Shown: piece after piece, positions 52,800 to 63,972 of the stretch
Position numbering within the stretch: the first letter of the stretch is position 1
How the letters are laid out: each line of letters starts with the position of its first letter
Source of the DNA: Notolepis coatsorum
Taxonomy: Eukaryota; Chordata; Actinopteri; Aulopiformes; Paralepididae
DNA: 64,000 nucleotides
NCBI GenBank assembly: GCA_963971535.1
Contig: OZ020591.1
Location: 18,708,877 to 18,772,876 of the forward strand
Direction: 5' to 3'
Program-made: the position numbers and the translations under genes
Notes under the pieces: generated by a model
Seen by the model: the letters and a program-made list of their open reading frames with translations, nothing else
Told to the model about the DNA's origin: nothing
Databases searched by the model: none

Positions 52800-53694
52800 T
52801 TAATGGGTCACTTAAGGAAACCAAATGGCCGCTTTAAACACACCCCTTAATCAAGTCAGCTGGTCAAGTCAGCAATCAAGTCTCAGTTTAAAGATATTAC
52901 TAAATTACTTAAAATGTCTTAATCAAGTCAGCTGGTCAAGTCAGCAATCAAGTCTCAGTTTAAAGATATTACTAAATTACTTAAAATGTCTTACCCTGAT
53001 GCAGTGTAAGTCTCTCAGTGAATGAGCTGTCCTTCCACAACAGAATGTAGTACAGAGTGATTCCAGGAGAGGCTGAGGTTCTGCTTTTAAGCAGTGACAG
53101 GGCTCTGAGATCACACTCAGTACACAAGTGCTGTCTTTAAGCAGGAAGCAGCTTTTAATGGGGCACTTAAGGAAACAAAATGGCCGCTTTAAACACGCCC
53201 CTTAATCAAGTCAGCTGGTCAAGTCAGCAATCAAGTCTCAGTTTAAAGATATTACTAAATTACTTAAAATGTCTTAATCAAGTCAGCTGGTCAAGTCAGC
53301 AATCAAGTCTCAGTTTAAAGATATTACTAAATTACTTAAAATGTCTTACCCTGATGCAGTGTAAGTCTCTCAGTGAATGAGCTGTCCTTCCACAACAGAA
53401 TGTAGTACAGAGTGATTCCAGGAGAGGCTGAGGTTCTGCTTTTAAGCAGTGACAGGGCTCTGAGATCACACTCAGTACACAAGTGCTGTCTTTAAGCAGG
53501 AAGCAGCTTTTAATGGGTCACTTAAGGAAACAAAATGGCCGCTTTAAACACGCCCCTTAATCAAGTCAGCTGGTCAAGTCAGCAATCAAGTCTCAGTTTA
53601 AAGATATTACTAAATGACTTAAAATGTCTTACCCTGATGCAGTGTAAGTCTCTCAGTGAATGAGCTGTCCTTCCACAACAGAATGTAGTACAGA
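52800..53694 (-). repeat. Tandem 355-bp monomers in L2 5' region
   Basis: There are two full units and one partial unit (about 52800-53157, 53158-53513, 53514-53694), spaced 355-357 bp and almost identical. Within the first two, a 73-bp block starting TTAATCAAGTCAGCTGGTCA is itself doubled; the third has it once. They lie upstream of the endonuclease ORF in L2 orientation, where monomer-type promoters would be expected. Confidence 0.88.
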
Positions 53695-53934
53695 GTGTGG
53701 CGAGTGCTCTTCATGAATCACTCGCCAAACATAAAGAATACTCTCATTTGGCGAGTAAAATGGCATAATTTCCTCCCCTGGGTATAGGATCTGTGCATCC
53801 CTATATATTGGTTCAGCGTGTTGTTACTTTCCTGTTAAGAGTGTAGTGTGAAATAGTGGCCTGACCTTTTGTTACTTTCAAAAGCAATGGTTACAACAAA
53901 TTACATTTAAATGATTGTATGCCCTTCTTTCTAG

Positions 53935-55985
53935 ACTCCATGGCCTTACAGCTGTTTGTCTGTGAAGAGGAGGTTCCCCCTGAGCACCAGGAGAGGAGCC
54001 CCAGTCTGGTCCAGGAGGAGTCAGAGCGCCTACAGATTAGAGAGGAACAGGAGGAACTCTGGATCAGTCAGGAGGGAGAGGAGCTTCCTGTCTCTGTGAA
54101 GAGTGAACATGATGAAGAGAAACCTCAGTCCTCACAGCTCAGCCAAACCCAGGACTCAGAGCTCCTACAGATCAAAGAGGAACAGGAGGAACTGTGTCAA
54201 GATCTAGAGGAGGCTGATGGCTCCAAGATGACCTTACAACCTATGAAATGTGAAAATGAAGGTGAGAACACTCTGTCCTCACAACTCAGCCAAAACCGGG
54301 ACCCAGAGCAGATTAAAGATGAACTAGATCAAAGGCTGGAAGAAGCTGATCTCTCCAAGATCACGGTAGACCCAGTGAAATGTGAAGATGGTCAAGAGAA
54401 CGCTCGGTCCTTCCAGCCTCTTCAAACCCAAAGGGAGAAAAACAGAGAAGCATACTCTTTACCCAGCACCTCAACTGAACACATGAAAACAGAACCTGAA
54501 GGAGAGGACTGTGGAGTAGCAGAACTAGCCAGTAACTTAGATCCAGCTGGTGATTTAGAACCAACTAGAGATAGCCAGCCTCTCTCTTCAGACTGTTCTC
54601 TAACTGAGACTGATGACAGTGATGACAGTTCTGGAGCTGAGACTGATGACGGTGATGATGACAGTTCTGGAGGTGAGACTGATGATGAGAAACCATTTAG
54701 TTGTTCAGTTTGTGGGAAAGGGTTCAATGATAAATCAAATATGAAGCAACACATGATAACTCATACTGGAGAGAAACCATTTAGTTGTTCAGTTTGTGGG
54801 AAAGGGTTTAGTAGGAAGCAACATCTGAAGACACACATGATAACTCACACTGGAGAGAACCCATTTAGTTGTTCAGTTTGTGGGAAAGGGTTCAGTCAGC
54901 AAACAAGTCTGAAGACACACATGATAACTCATACTGGAGAGAAACCATTTAGCTGTTCAGTTTGTGGGAAAGGGTTCAATGTTAAATCAAATATGAAGAA
55001 ACACATGATAACTCATACTGGAGAGAAACCATTTAGCTGTTCAGTTTGTGGGAAAGGGTTCGGGCTTAAAGAAATTCTGAAGAGACACATGATAACTCAT
55101 ACTGGAGAGAAACAATGCATCTGTTCAGTTTGTGGGAACGGTTTCGGTCTGCAAACATATATGAAGAAACACATGATGACTCATACTGGAGAGAAACCAT
55201 TTAGCTGTTCAGTTTGTGGGAAAGGGTTCAGTCAGCAAACAAGTCTGAAGACACACATGATAACTCATACTGGAGAGAAACAATTTAGCTGTTCAGTTTG
55301 TGGGAAAGGTTTCGGTCTGCAAACAACTATGAAGAAACACATGATAACTCATACTGGACAGAAACCATTTATTTGTTCAGTTTGTGGGAAAGGGTTCAGT
55401 CAGCAAGCAAGTCTGAAGACACACATGATAACTCATACTGGAGAGAAACCATTTAGCTGTTCAGTTTGTTGGAAAGGGTTCAGTCAGCAAATAAGTCTGA
55501 AGACACACATGAGAATTCATACTGGAGAGAAACCATTTAGCTGTTCAGTTTGTGGGAAAGGGTTCAGTAGGAAGGGAGGTCTTAAATCACACATGATAAC
55601 TCATACTGGAGAGAAACCATTTAGCTGTTCAGTTTGTGGGAAAGTGTTCAGTAGGAAGGGAGAGCTGAAGACACACACGAGAACACATACAAAAAAGCAT
55701 ACCGAAGTGAAACCTTTTGTTTGTTCAGCTTGTGGGAAAGGGTTCAAGCTTAAAGGAATTCTGAAGACACACATGAGAACTCACACTGGACAGAAACCAT
55801 TTAGTTGTTCAGTTTGTGGCAAAGTGTTCAGTCAGCAAACAAGTCTGAAGACACACATGATAACTCATACTGGAGAGAAACCATTTAGCTGTTCAGTTTG
55901 TGGGAAAAGGTTCAATGTTAAATCAAATATGAAGAAACACACTAGAACTCATACAGGAAAGAAACCATTTAGTTGTTCCATTTAA
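53935..55985 (+). CDS. C2H2 zinc-finger protein, terminal exon, copy B
   Basis: The exon follows the acceptor TTCTTTCTAG (53925-53934); the first in-frame ATG is at 53940 (MALQLFVCEEEVPP). The frame is open for 682 codons. Residues 1 to about 250 are acidic with two SQLSQ-type repeats and end in a DDSSGAETDDGDDDSSGGET cluster; no KRAB, SCAN, BTB or ZAD domain is seen. Fifteen C2H2 fingers (C-X2-C-X12-H-X3-H) follow, joined by [15 protein letters not shown] linkers, except a longer HTKKHTEVKPFVCSAC linker before finger 13. A half finger (KPFSCSI) precedes the stop. Helix residues repeat: QQTSLKT occurs in fingers 3, 7 and 14. Likely nuclear, sequence-specific DNA binding; target unknown. Fish relatives usually have an upstream coiled-coil exon, not found here. 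Confidence 0.88.
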
Positions 55986-55989
55986 GCTG

Positions 55990-56152
55990 AGAGTAGACTT
56001 GAAAAGAATAAAGAGAACAGGTCCCCAAACACAGTTTGCAGTATATTAAATAGAAACCCCATGTACTTTTTTAGAAGAAGAACACACATGCGAGATGGGC
56101 GAAACACAGGAACACTCACACATGCACTGATGAAATTTCTCTCTGCACTTTT
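55990..56152. other. 3' flank of zinc-finger exon B
   Basis: AATAAA-type AGAATAAAGAG occurs about 20 bp after the stop (near 56006), matching AATAAA at 11099 in copy A, so this is probably the polyadenylation signal. The rest is duplicated non-coding DNA with a CA-rich patch. Confidence 0.5.
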
Positions 56153-56460
56153 CCCATCCCGTCGTCCTTCCCCCCAAGGGCAGCTGGGAGCAGGCGTGGG
56201 CCGCGCCCGGGGACTAATCCATGTGCTCCTGTCCCTTTTCGCCAGGGACGGGGACGCGACAGCGTTAGCGATCTGTTCTACATGTTTTTCCTTTGGGTTT
56301 ATTTTATCTGGAGGTGGATCTCTTGCGATCACGGGGAGAACATGCAAACTCCACACAGAAAGGCCCGGGAGATACCCTATCTGGCAACCTGGTCCCCAAG
56401 CGGGAATCGAACCCAGGACCTTCTAGCTGTGAGGCGACAGTGTTAACCACCATGCTGCCC
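56153..56460 (-). mobile_element. tRNA-derived SINE, copy 2 counterpart
   Basis: Same element as 11250-11564: minus-strand head GGGCAGCATGGTGGTTAAC, B box GGGTTCGATTCCC, and a body with GGAGTTTGCATGTTCTCC. The site and flanks match, so the insertion was inherited through the duplication. Confidence 0.82.
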
Positions 56461-56472
56461 ATTTTTTTTCCC

Positions 56473-56662
56473 CATACTAAGTAGTATACTCAACAGGAAC
56501 CCCATGTACTTATACTAAGTAGTATACTCAACAGGAACCCCATTTACTTATACTAAGTAGTATACTCAACAGGAACCCCATGTACTTATACTAAGTAGTA
56601 TACCCAATAGGAACCCCATGTACTTATACTAAGCAGTATACCCAATAGGAATCCTTAGGACT
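56473..56662. repeat. 38-bp minisatellite, five units
   Basis: Uninterrupted form of the array at 11579-12165; the units contain CCCATGTACTTATACTAAGT. The last unit degenerates to AATAGGAATCCTTAGG. Confidence 0.9.
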
Positions 56663-57213
56663 TATTTTGTGATTGATTTCCGTTTATCTTCATTAATATC
56701 AAACACAAAGATTCTGTACCTCCTTTTTTGATTCAGTCAATAAAATATATCTCATGCTTGTTTTGACTCTTTCATTATGAGTGTTATCATTTAAAATGCT
56801 GTGTAGCCATTAGGACATGATATTTTACTTAAGTTAAAAGTAGAATACTCTACAAAAAATAGTTGCTAAATGAAATAAAAAGCTATAGACATTAATGTTG
56901 AGATTTTCAAATGTATTATTTTGGCACAAACCCGGTGCCATTTAGCTCCATTGTATTGGAGTGACAGCGGACATCTCTACTGCAGATATGTCGTGCCCTA
57001 GTGGGCTTCGCTCATAAGTAGTTCAAGGTAGCAGTCAGAAGACTGAGGTGTGACAGCAACAGTGTATTCCTTCAATAACTGGTGGCGCCAGAGAGCATCT
57101 GACAAAACCTCAGAGCCTGTTTCACCACAGAACTGGTGGGTCACGTGCTTGAAGCTCTGATCCCAGGAAGACTTCAGTGTTCAATGTTGAAAGACGGACA
57201 CATCACATTGGAC
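56663..57213. other. Duplicated non-coding block
   Basis: Counterpart of 12166-12733. It contains CCCGGTGCCATTTAGCTCC and CTGCAGATATGTCGTGC; no gene, RNA or repeat is recognised on either strand. Confidence 0.5.
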
Positions 57214-57723
57214 CAGGGCCCTATTCCCCGTACCTGGTTCAACTAAGTCGATCAAGAGTCCCATTATCCAGATTCAATTAACCCGATGTTTGAAGCCGGG
57301 ATTTTCCTGTACCTCGAAGGTGGATTCAGTCTCGTTAACTCGAACCAGACTTGAGACCCAGGATAAGTGCGCGCGGCCGCTTCAGTTGAAAAGCCAGCAA
57401 GTATCGATAGCAGAAATCCTGATTTTCTAACGGCATTGATTGATTAATTGATTTAAAACTTTATTAACAGATTGCAGTACGGCTCAATAGCCTCGCCGAC
57501 AAGTTAAATGCATAATCTATAGGCTAATTTTAAGTCCCTCATTACCCCAATCAATCAGATTATATTTCTTTAAACTTGCCTGCTGGCAGTAGGTTTATGG
57601 AATGGATAATCAAATGAGATCTTGCTAGCGAAAATAATTAGTTCAACTGTTATACAGAATAAGGATACAGCTCTCTTACCCATTGATTGATGTATGGTGG
57701 ATGTTTTACTTATCTGCACTGTG

Positions 57724-57780
57724 GTGTGACGGTTTGTCGTTTTGACTTTCACTCAGACGACCGGGGTTCGAATCCCACTT
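57724..57780 (+). ncRNA. tRNA-like module, plus strand
   Basis: TGGTGTGACGG (A-box-like) near 57721 and a perfect B box GGTTCGAATCC at 57764-57774, followed by CCACTTCTTCTAGTCTTTTTC with a T run. A SINE head or fossil tRNA; a cloverleaf is not convincing by eye. Confidence 0.45.
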
Positions 57781-57954
57781 CTTCTAGTCTTTTTCTTCTT
57801 TTTGCAATGTAGGAATAATTCAATTTGGTGCACGTTGAGAGCTATATAAAGAATGACATCCTCAATGCATGTAGATTTATAATATTTTAACTTAAAACTA
57901 GGCTACTTTTGCGTATAATCATTAATATTATATTCCAAAAAAATTATATTGGAA

Positions 57955-58030
57955 CCGCGGGGTCTCGAACTCGGGTCGCCCGCTTGCCAGGAGCGAACAC
58001 TGGCCGTTGCACCACTGTGCCAGACGGGAT
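57955..58030 (-). ncRNA. tRNA-like module, minus strand
   Basis: Reading the minus strand: TGGCACAGTGGTGCAACGGC (A-box region), then GAGTTCGAGACCCCG (B box), with partial arm complementarity. Opposite in orientation to the module 180 bp to its left within the same transposon. Confidence 0.5.
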
Positions 58031-58879
58031 ATATCCATTGTGTATCCATCAATGCACAAGAGACCCGTGTTTCGAATATGTTTCTTTTGAATGAAATTTT
58101 ATCTCTTTATTCTCAAATGCATTAATGTGACGTCAACGGCTCATTCAATTTCTCAAATCCGTCAAACAGCGCATCTCATCAGACATTTTAATCCCAGTTA
58201 CAATATCACAATAACGTGTGAGTGATGATACAATTCAACAATCCTCAGAGTCCTCGTAATTCATAATCCACAAAAACCACAATCCACGCATAGACACTTC
58301 AATTTTATGCTTGAATGAAACACAATCCGGGCGCTCCGTTAAGCAAATCTACAGCGGAGAATATATGAAACTAATCAGAGCCAAACGGCCGATAGGTTTC
58401 ATTCATTAAAAATATCCCTGCGGGATTCACATTTGCAATGCGCCGTTATTAAAATAACCACATGCAGCGTGTATCGCACTCCGAGCGCCGTATATGACGT
58501 GCATTATTTTATTTAGGACAAAGTAAATCTATAGGCTGAATATGATTTATTATCAGCATTTAGTTCTATTATTATACATTTCAAAAGCCCCCTCTAGGAA
58601 AACGAAGCACAGAAACATAATTCAGAATGGTATAATGCAGATCTAGACTGTGAGAATCATTTCAGGAAGCGAGCTGGCATTCCTTTGCGGGGGCGTGGCC
58701 ATGGTTCATCCAGCTAACTGAACTTAAGCCTGCTCTCGACCAGGCTCAAACTTTTTGATCTGTTGTCATGGTGATTTAGACAATCGAGCGTCGGGGAACA
58801 GAAAGGTCCGGCTTAAGTCAGGCTATGCTGGAAATTATCCGGCTAACTCAGTTAGCCAGGTACGGGGAACGGGGCCCTG

Positions 58880-59925
58880 GACTTCAATTTAAAAAACAGA
58901 AATGGACTTCCATAATGTTATTACTGTATATATGATATGTATCAATGTTGTAGAATATGGCAGCAATATTATCATTCATTGATAATTGTTCCACGGTAAC
59001 AATTAGGGATTGGAAATGTAGCAGCCAGAATAGTGATTTTGTGTTCATGGACGTTTTTATATTTATTTATTCTCATTTACATTATTGAATTGAAATATTT
59101 ACACTAATCTAATTTGATTTAATATAAAGATTTAGTTTTTGTTCATATTACCGATGGTATGGCTATATTATTCATTTGTGATAAATCTCTGTGGGTTTAA
59201 CCTATTAGTCCCTCCCCCTCTCCCCGTAATATACGGAACAGGACGTGATTTCTTTGTCAGTAAGAGTTTAGAGACATAACCTAGGCAGAAAAATAATGGT
59301 TTAATTTAAAACAAGTGTCTCATTCTCTGTTGCTACTTTACTGTTTGTTGGACTACCATTCCCCCCTGCAGCTAACTTCACAATAGGGCAGTTTTGGACA
59401 AGTATTTTAAGTTAATTAATTTCCATCATTGAAATGCATATTCAGTATGAAGTTACAGCTTTTCACCACAAGAGGGTGATATTACACAGGTTCGCTGGTA
59501 ATCAGCTCTCTGGCACCTGTTAACAATATATAGACATGCCATAGTGAACCTATTGTTTGTCATTGATATACATGCATTACAAATATTTATGAATTAATTA
59601 TTGTCCATTGTAATAAGCCCCGCCCCTTTCATATATCATGGACCATTCATCGTACAGACTTGTGGGAGGGGTTAATGAGTGGTGGGGGCTTCCCCTGGAA
59701 GGTTGGTGGTACCGTTCAAAACGGGCGTAAAAGCAGGGAGGCAGCAATGTTAGCTGTGCTGTTGGGTTTCCTGTTAAGGTCCGATATTGTGTGTAGTCCC
59801 GGCCACACGCCACGTGGGTCATAGCTGCTTAGCTCCTTTCCAGGTGTTGGCCGTTCCAGTGAAGCCCCAAGCAGATGGGGCTATCTTAGTGGCCCAACCA
59901 CATGCGACTGTGGCACAGAACCCCA
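58880..59925. other. Duplicated non-coding block
   Basis: Counterpart of 12734-13773. At 59895-59945 TGCGACTGTGGCACAGAACC continues as CCAGACCATGGAGCACCTCC, reading TCDCGTEPQTMEHLLPC. This resembles the C-terminal Cys/His motif of certain non-LTR retrotransposons. Otherwise nothing is recognised. Confidence 0.5.
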
Positions 59926-61814
59926 GACCATGGAGCACCTCCTTCCATGTCAAGGGGGGGGGGGTGACCTCATCGCCCAGCCGAAGGGCATTGTCTCTGA
60001 TTAGTACAACGTTGGGGAGAATTAAGAGGAGGGGCGAATGCAAGGGAACAAACAACACACACATACAGTAAACAAAAAGAACACATCAACAACTTATTTT
60101 CTCATACATAAAATAAACTCCACATAAACTGATGGAAGTCACCACTACTGAGATGCATTTATGTGTCCATTTTAGTGAAATGTGGTGACTTTTATGGGTT
60201 TATGTGTTTAAGACACATTTTAAGATACATTGGAAGCCAATTAGCACCACATTTTCAGTAATGGTTAAAGATGATGAAAAAGGAACGGCACAGTGAGTGT
60301 TGTATCAAGGCAAGAATGACTTGGAACCCACATGTCAAAAATAACGTTGATATCCAGGGGGATAGAGAGCAAAGGGATTTAGTCATAATGTTCTCAACAA
60401 CAACAACAACAACAGTTCTAGCATTTTGGGTAATTTTATGTCAACATACATTCTGTTAAAAAATGTAAAAAGTAAAGTGTGGCACAGTAATTGATCAACG
60501 TTTCACACATACCATACTTGTATTGATAAATGAGGCTCTCAGATATCTAATAAACTTTTAAGGTCAAAGTTCTACATGTGTCTCTCTTATCATTAAATAA
60601 AATCCAGACCCATGTTTATTGTGTTGTAAGTATGTTGTTTATTTAAACCCATGATCATTACAGTAAAATATACAGTTAAATATAGTATACCATAAATAGA
60701 TGGTATATTGCACTCTATTTACCTTGATCTTGATCCTATATATTAGGCATATCTGGGGTTTTAATGTGACATGTATATAGAATGAATAAATGTTTAATGT
60801 GCAGATGTTTCTGTCTTCAGGTGCGATACAAATAAAGATTATTATTATTATTATAATGTTGGGTCTGTGGCCCCGGGATGCTTGAGGCGCTTCCAGGGGG
60901 TTCACAAAAAATGGGGAATATTTCAACTTCACTATTTCATTCACTAGAAGTTAGTCTAATGAGAGAATATACTGTATAAGAGTGACTAAAGCTAAGAAAG
61001 GGATTCAAAGGAGATGTATTTCTATGGTTGGTTAACATGTGGAACAATGCTGATATACACAAGTCATTCGCTTTTGGTTTTCAAGAAAATGGTTTGTGTA
61101 GCTATTTTTGAGGATTACAAATGTGAATAATCCTTATTTAGTTAATTTCATAAGAATATAGGACAGGTATATCTAAGCATTATGCGTCAGCCTGTACCTT
61201 TTTAGTCACTGCCCAAATCAGACTGTTGACAGTCTGGAATGATTGTGCACTATTATTGTTTTGTGTGTGATGGCTGAATAAAATAATCTACTACTACTAT
61301 TCTGATATAGATTTCAATCTCTCCACTGTTATCTCCCCACTTACAGTGTGTTGTTTAGATGCTATATTGCACTATATTTACCTTGATTTACCAGTAACGG
61401 TAAAGGATTATGAAAAAAGAAGGGCACCTTGATTGTTGTATTAAAACAATAACACACATAATTATTAGACAACATTACATGCTAAAACAAAGTGTGCTAC
61501 GTCGGTGGTCCTATCCTACCAACTACCTTCAATCCCGCTGGGAACCATGCAGGCAAGTGATCTGGAACAAACACTCCATGTCACACATATTGCAAAGCAC
61601 ACAATTAAAACCGCTATCCATAACCCATAGATGCTACCACTGCCTACCGTAGTGTATAATGCTCGTTCCTGCATCACGGAGTGAGGTGTGCACTGCCTCA
61701 CTGCACCGGCCGGAACAAACAGTTCACCTCACGTTCCGCCTGCAGGTGGCCCCCTATAACGGAACCTGGCTCATTGAGGCCCCTCCTCCTTTCTCATTAC
61801 CGCCACCCGCCACA
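59926..61814. other. Non-coding block, partly unique to copy 2
   Basis: 59926-60437 has no counterpart in copy 1, where a LINE fragment sits; it contains a run of about ten G near 59957 and a CAA repeat near 60398. From 60440 the sequence matches 14010-15380. Short frames are not supported by any motif. Confidence 0.5.
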
Positions 61815-62262
61815 TAAGTATGTAGGTGTGCACCTGGACGACAAGCTGGCCTGGTCTGCAAACACGGACGCGCTCTATAGGAAGGGACAGAGCCGGCTGT
61901 TCTTCTTTAGGAGGCTCAGCTCTTTTAATGTGTGTGGGGAAATGTTGTATATGTTTGATCAGGTCCTTTCTCCCCACAGCCATCAGACTGTACAACAGCT
62001 GACCTTTGACCTGTGGCTGTTTGTTTCCTGTTCCCTACACCTGTTTCTATACACCTATTTTTTTTATTTTTTAATACAACTGTTTTTATACACCTGTCTT
62101 ATACACCTGCTTTTATCTTATCACGTTTTTATTATTATTGGTAGATATGATGTACATGAATTTTTATCATGTGCTTACTTTTTAATTCATGATGCAGACA
62201 TAATTGTGAACGACTGTATGAGCTATGTGAGATCCCTGCATTTCCTGAAGGGGATGAATAAA
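61815..62262 (+). mobile_element. Rex-like LINE 3' end, copy 2
   Basis: Same element as in copy 1 but without the hAT: KYVGVHLDDKLAWSANTDAL and GQSRLFFFRRLSSFNV, a stop in the 3'UTR, then GGGGATGAATAAAGTATCTA leading into the tetranucleotide tail. Confidence 0.82.
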
Positions 62263-62645
<383 letters not shown>

Positions 62646-63288
62646 ATGAACTGGGGAAAGTCTGCATTATTGCCACTGAGTGCCTCTGCTGCATGGCTAG
62701 CTGCCCCATTTAACATCCCAGTGGTCCAGAATCTTAAATATCTTGGTGTTTCAGTCCACCCCTCGGTTACAAGCACTGTATCAAGTCATTATAAGAAAGT
62801 GCTTATGGAGGTAGAAACACACCGGCAAGGGTGGAATACTTATCCCCTCTAATTCCATTATCTTTTTCATATATTAAAATTAATATTCTTCCACAAATGA
62901 GCCTTTTCAGCTCCATGCTCCCTCTGGCAGACTCAAACTTTCAACCCTCCAGAGGGAAAAAGGTGAAGGTGGATCGGGACTACCAACCTTCCAATGGTAC
63001 TATTGGTGTCCTGGCACCCTATATAGAGGGAAATTCTGTACGGCCCTCATAGGTTACAATTACAATATGTAATCTATTCCAATATATCTATCAAACAATC
63101 AAAAAACTAATTTGGCTCCATCATTATTGAGCTAATCTCAGTTTGCAGTCTTGCAGAAAATCTCAGGAAAATGACACCAAATTTGTACCTTCAATCGCCC
63201 ATGATAACACTGGTCTCCAGTGGGGAGGCGTCCAATACTGCCCCCCAGTGGTGTAATAAGGGAGTTCTTACACTTGCTGATTTGTTTG
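62646..63288 (+). pseudogene. L1-type LINE fragment, copy 2
   Basis: NWGKSALLPLSASAAWLAAP to INILPQMSLFSSMLPLADSN and on to VLTLADLFGVE, where the hAT interrupts. It differs from copy 1 by few substitutions. The continuation of the ORF is seen only in copy 1, at 21890. Confidence 0.85.
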
Positions 63289-63613
63289 GGGTAGAGCAAT
63301 AGTTCTAAATTTTTTTACACCAAGTACCACCTGAGAACGTAGCTGCCTCTCCAAGTACCACCATATGACCGGCGTTAAAATACAGTCTATTCAGCTATGC
63401 ACAGTTCACGCAGGAGGCAAATGTATTCCTAATACCATTATTTATTGTTAACTTTTGTCAGACACAGCCACAATGTACAAAGGGTTTTGCACTAGAACTA
63501 GCAAACGCTTCCACACAACTCATACAATGCAAGGGGCATTGAGAACATAATAACTAACATTCTCACATAGCAAGTGAGAAAATTAAGAACTGTATTTCAG
63601 CAAATGTACTTAA

Positions 63614-63615
<2 letters not shown>

Positions 63616-63659
<44 letters not shown>

Positions 63660-63678
63660 GCAAGCAATTGTCCTTCAT

Positions 63679-63772
<94 letters not shown>
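63616..63772. repeat. (CT)n and (CA)n microsatellites
   Basis: A CT run of about 36 bp at 63617-63653, a second short CT run at 63679, then CA repeats at 63690-63772 with one CTA interruption. The corresponding CA run in copy 1 is longer and nearly pure (20840-20972). Confidence 0.95.
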
Positions 63773-63773
<1 letters not shown>

Positions 63774-63827
63774 TATTTTGTTACAAAAACTTAATTTCCT
63801 GCATTCTGGTGCAGGAATTTTTGAGAT

Positions 63828-63972
63828 TTTACCCTTTAAATGCCAGTGTTTGTGATGGGCATCACAAATTATTGTAAAAAAGAAAAGAAAACACATATTC
63901 AATACATTTTTGAATTGTTACCCTTTAAATGCCAGTGTTTGTGTGACGGCATCACAAATTATTGTTAAAAAA
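63828..63972. repeat. Short tandem duplication inside the hAT
   Basis: ACCCTTTAAATGCCAGTGTT followed by GGCATCACAAATTATTGT occurs at about 63830-63875 and again at 63919-63965. Copy 1 has it once (about 21031-21076), so the second copy is specific to copy 2. Confidence 0.85.

Larger units (their letters stand above)
49367..53694 (-). mobile_element. Nearly full-length L2-clade LINE with tandem 5' monomers
   Basis: The 3' end (minus strand) is the canonical AAAGCGTCAGCTAAATGACT at 49367-49400. Then come a 3'UTR of about 165 bp with a 24-base T run (plus strand) at 49544-49567, RT (49566-51971), a 70-bp interruption, endonuclease (52042-52552), a 5'UTR, and tandem repeats to about 53694. The target TACTAC|TCGCCAGTG of copy 1 lost nine bases at the junction, and no target duplication is visible. 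No ORF1 was found. It is the youngest-looking autonomous element in the window. Confidence 0.92.
57214..58879. mobile_element. TIR transposon with tRNA-like modules, 1666 bp
   Basis: The ends CAGGGCCCTATTCCCCGTAC and GTACGGGGAACGGGGCCCTG are inverses apart from one inserted or changed base. The empty site in copy 1 is TTGGAC|CTG|GACTTC at about 12731-12739, so the flanking duplication is 3 bp or less. GGGCCC termini with such short duplications suggest PIF/Harbinger or ISL2EU, not hAT. A LINE minus tail lies near 57437-57490. No transposase frame was found. Confidence 0.85.
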
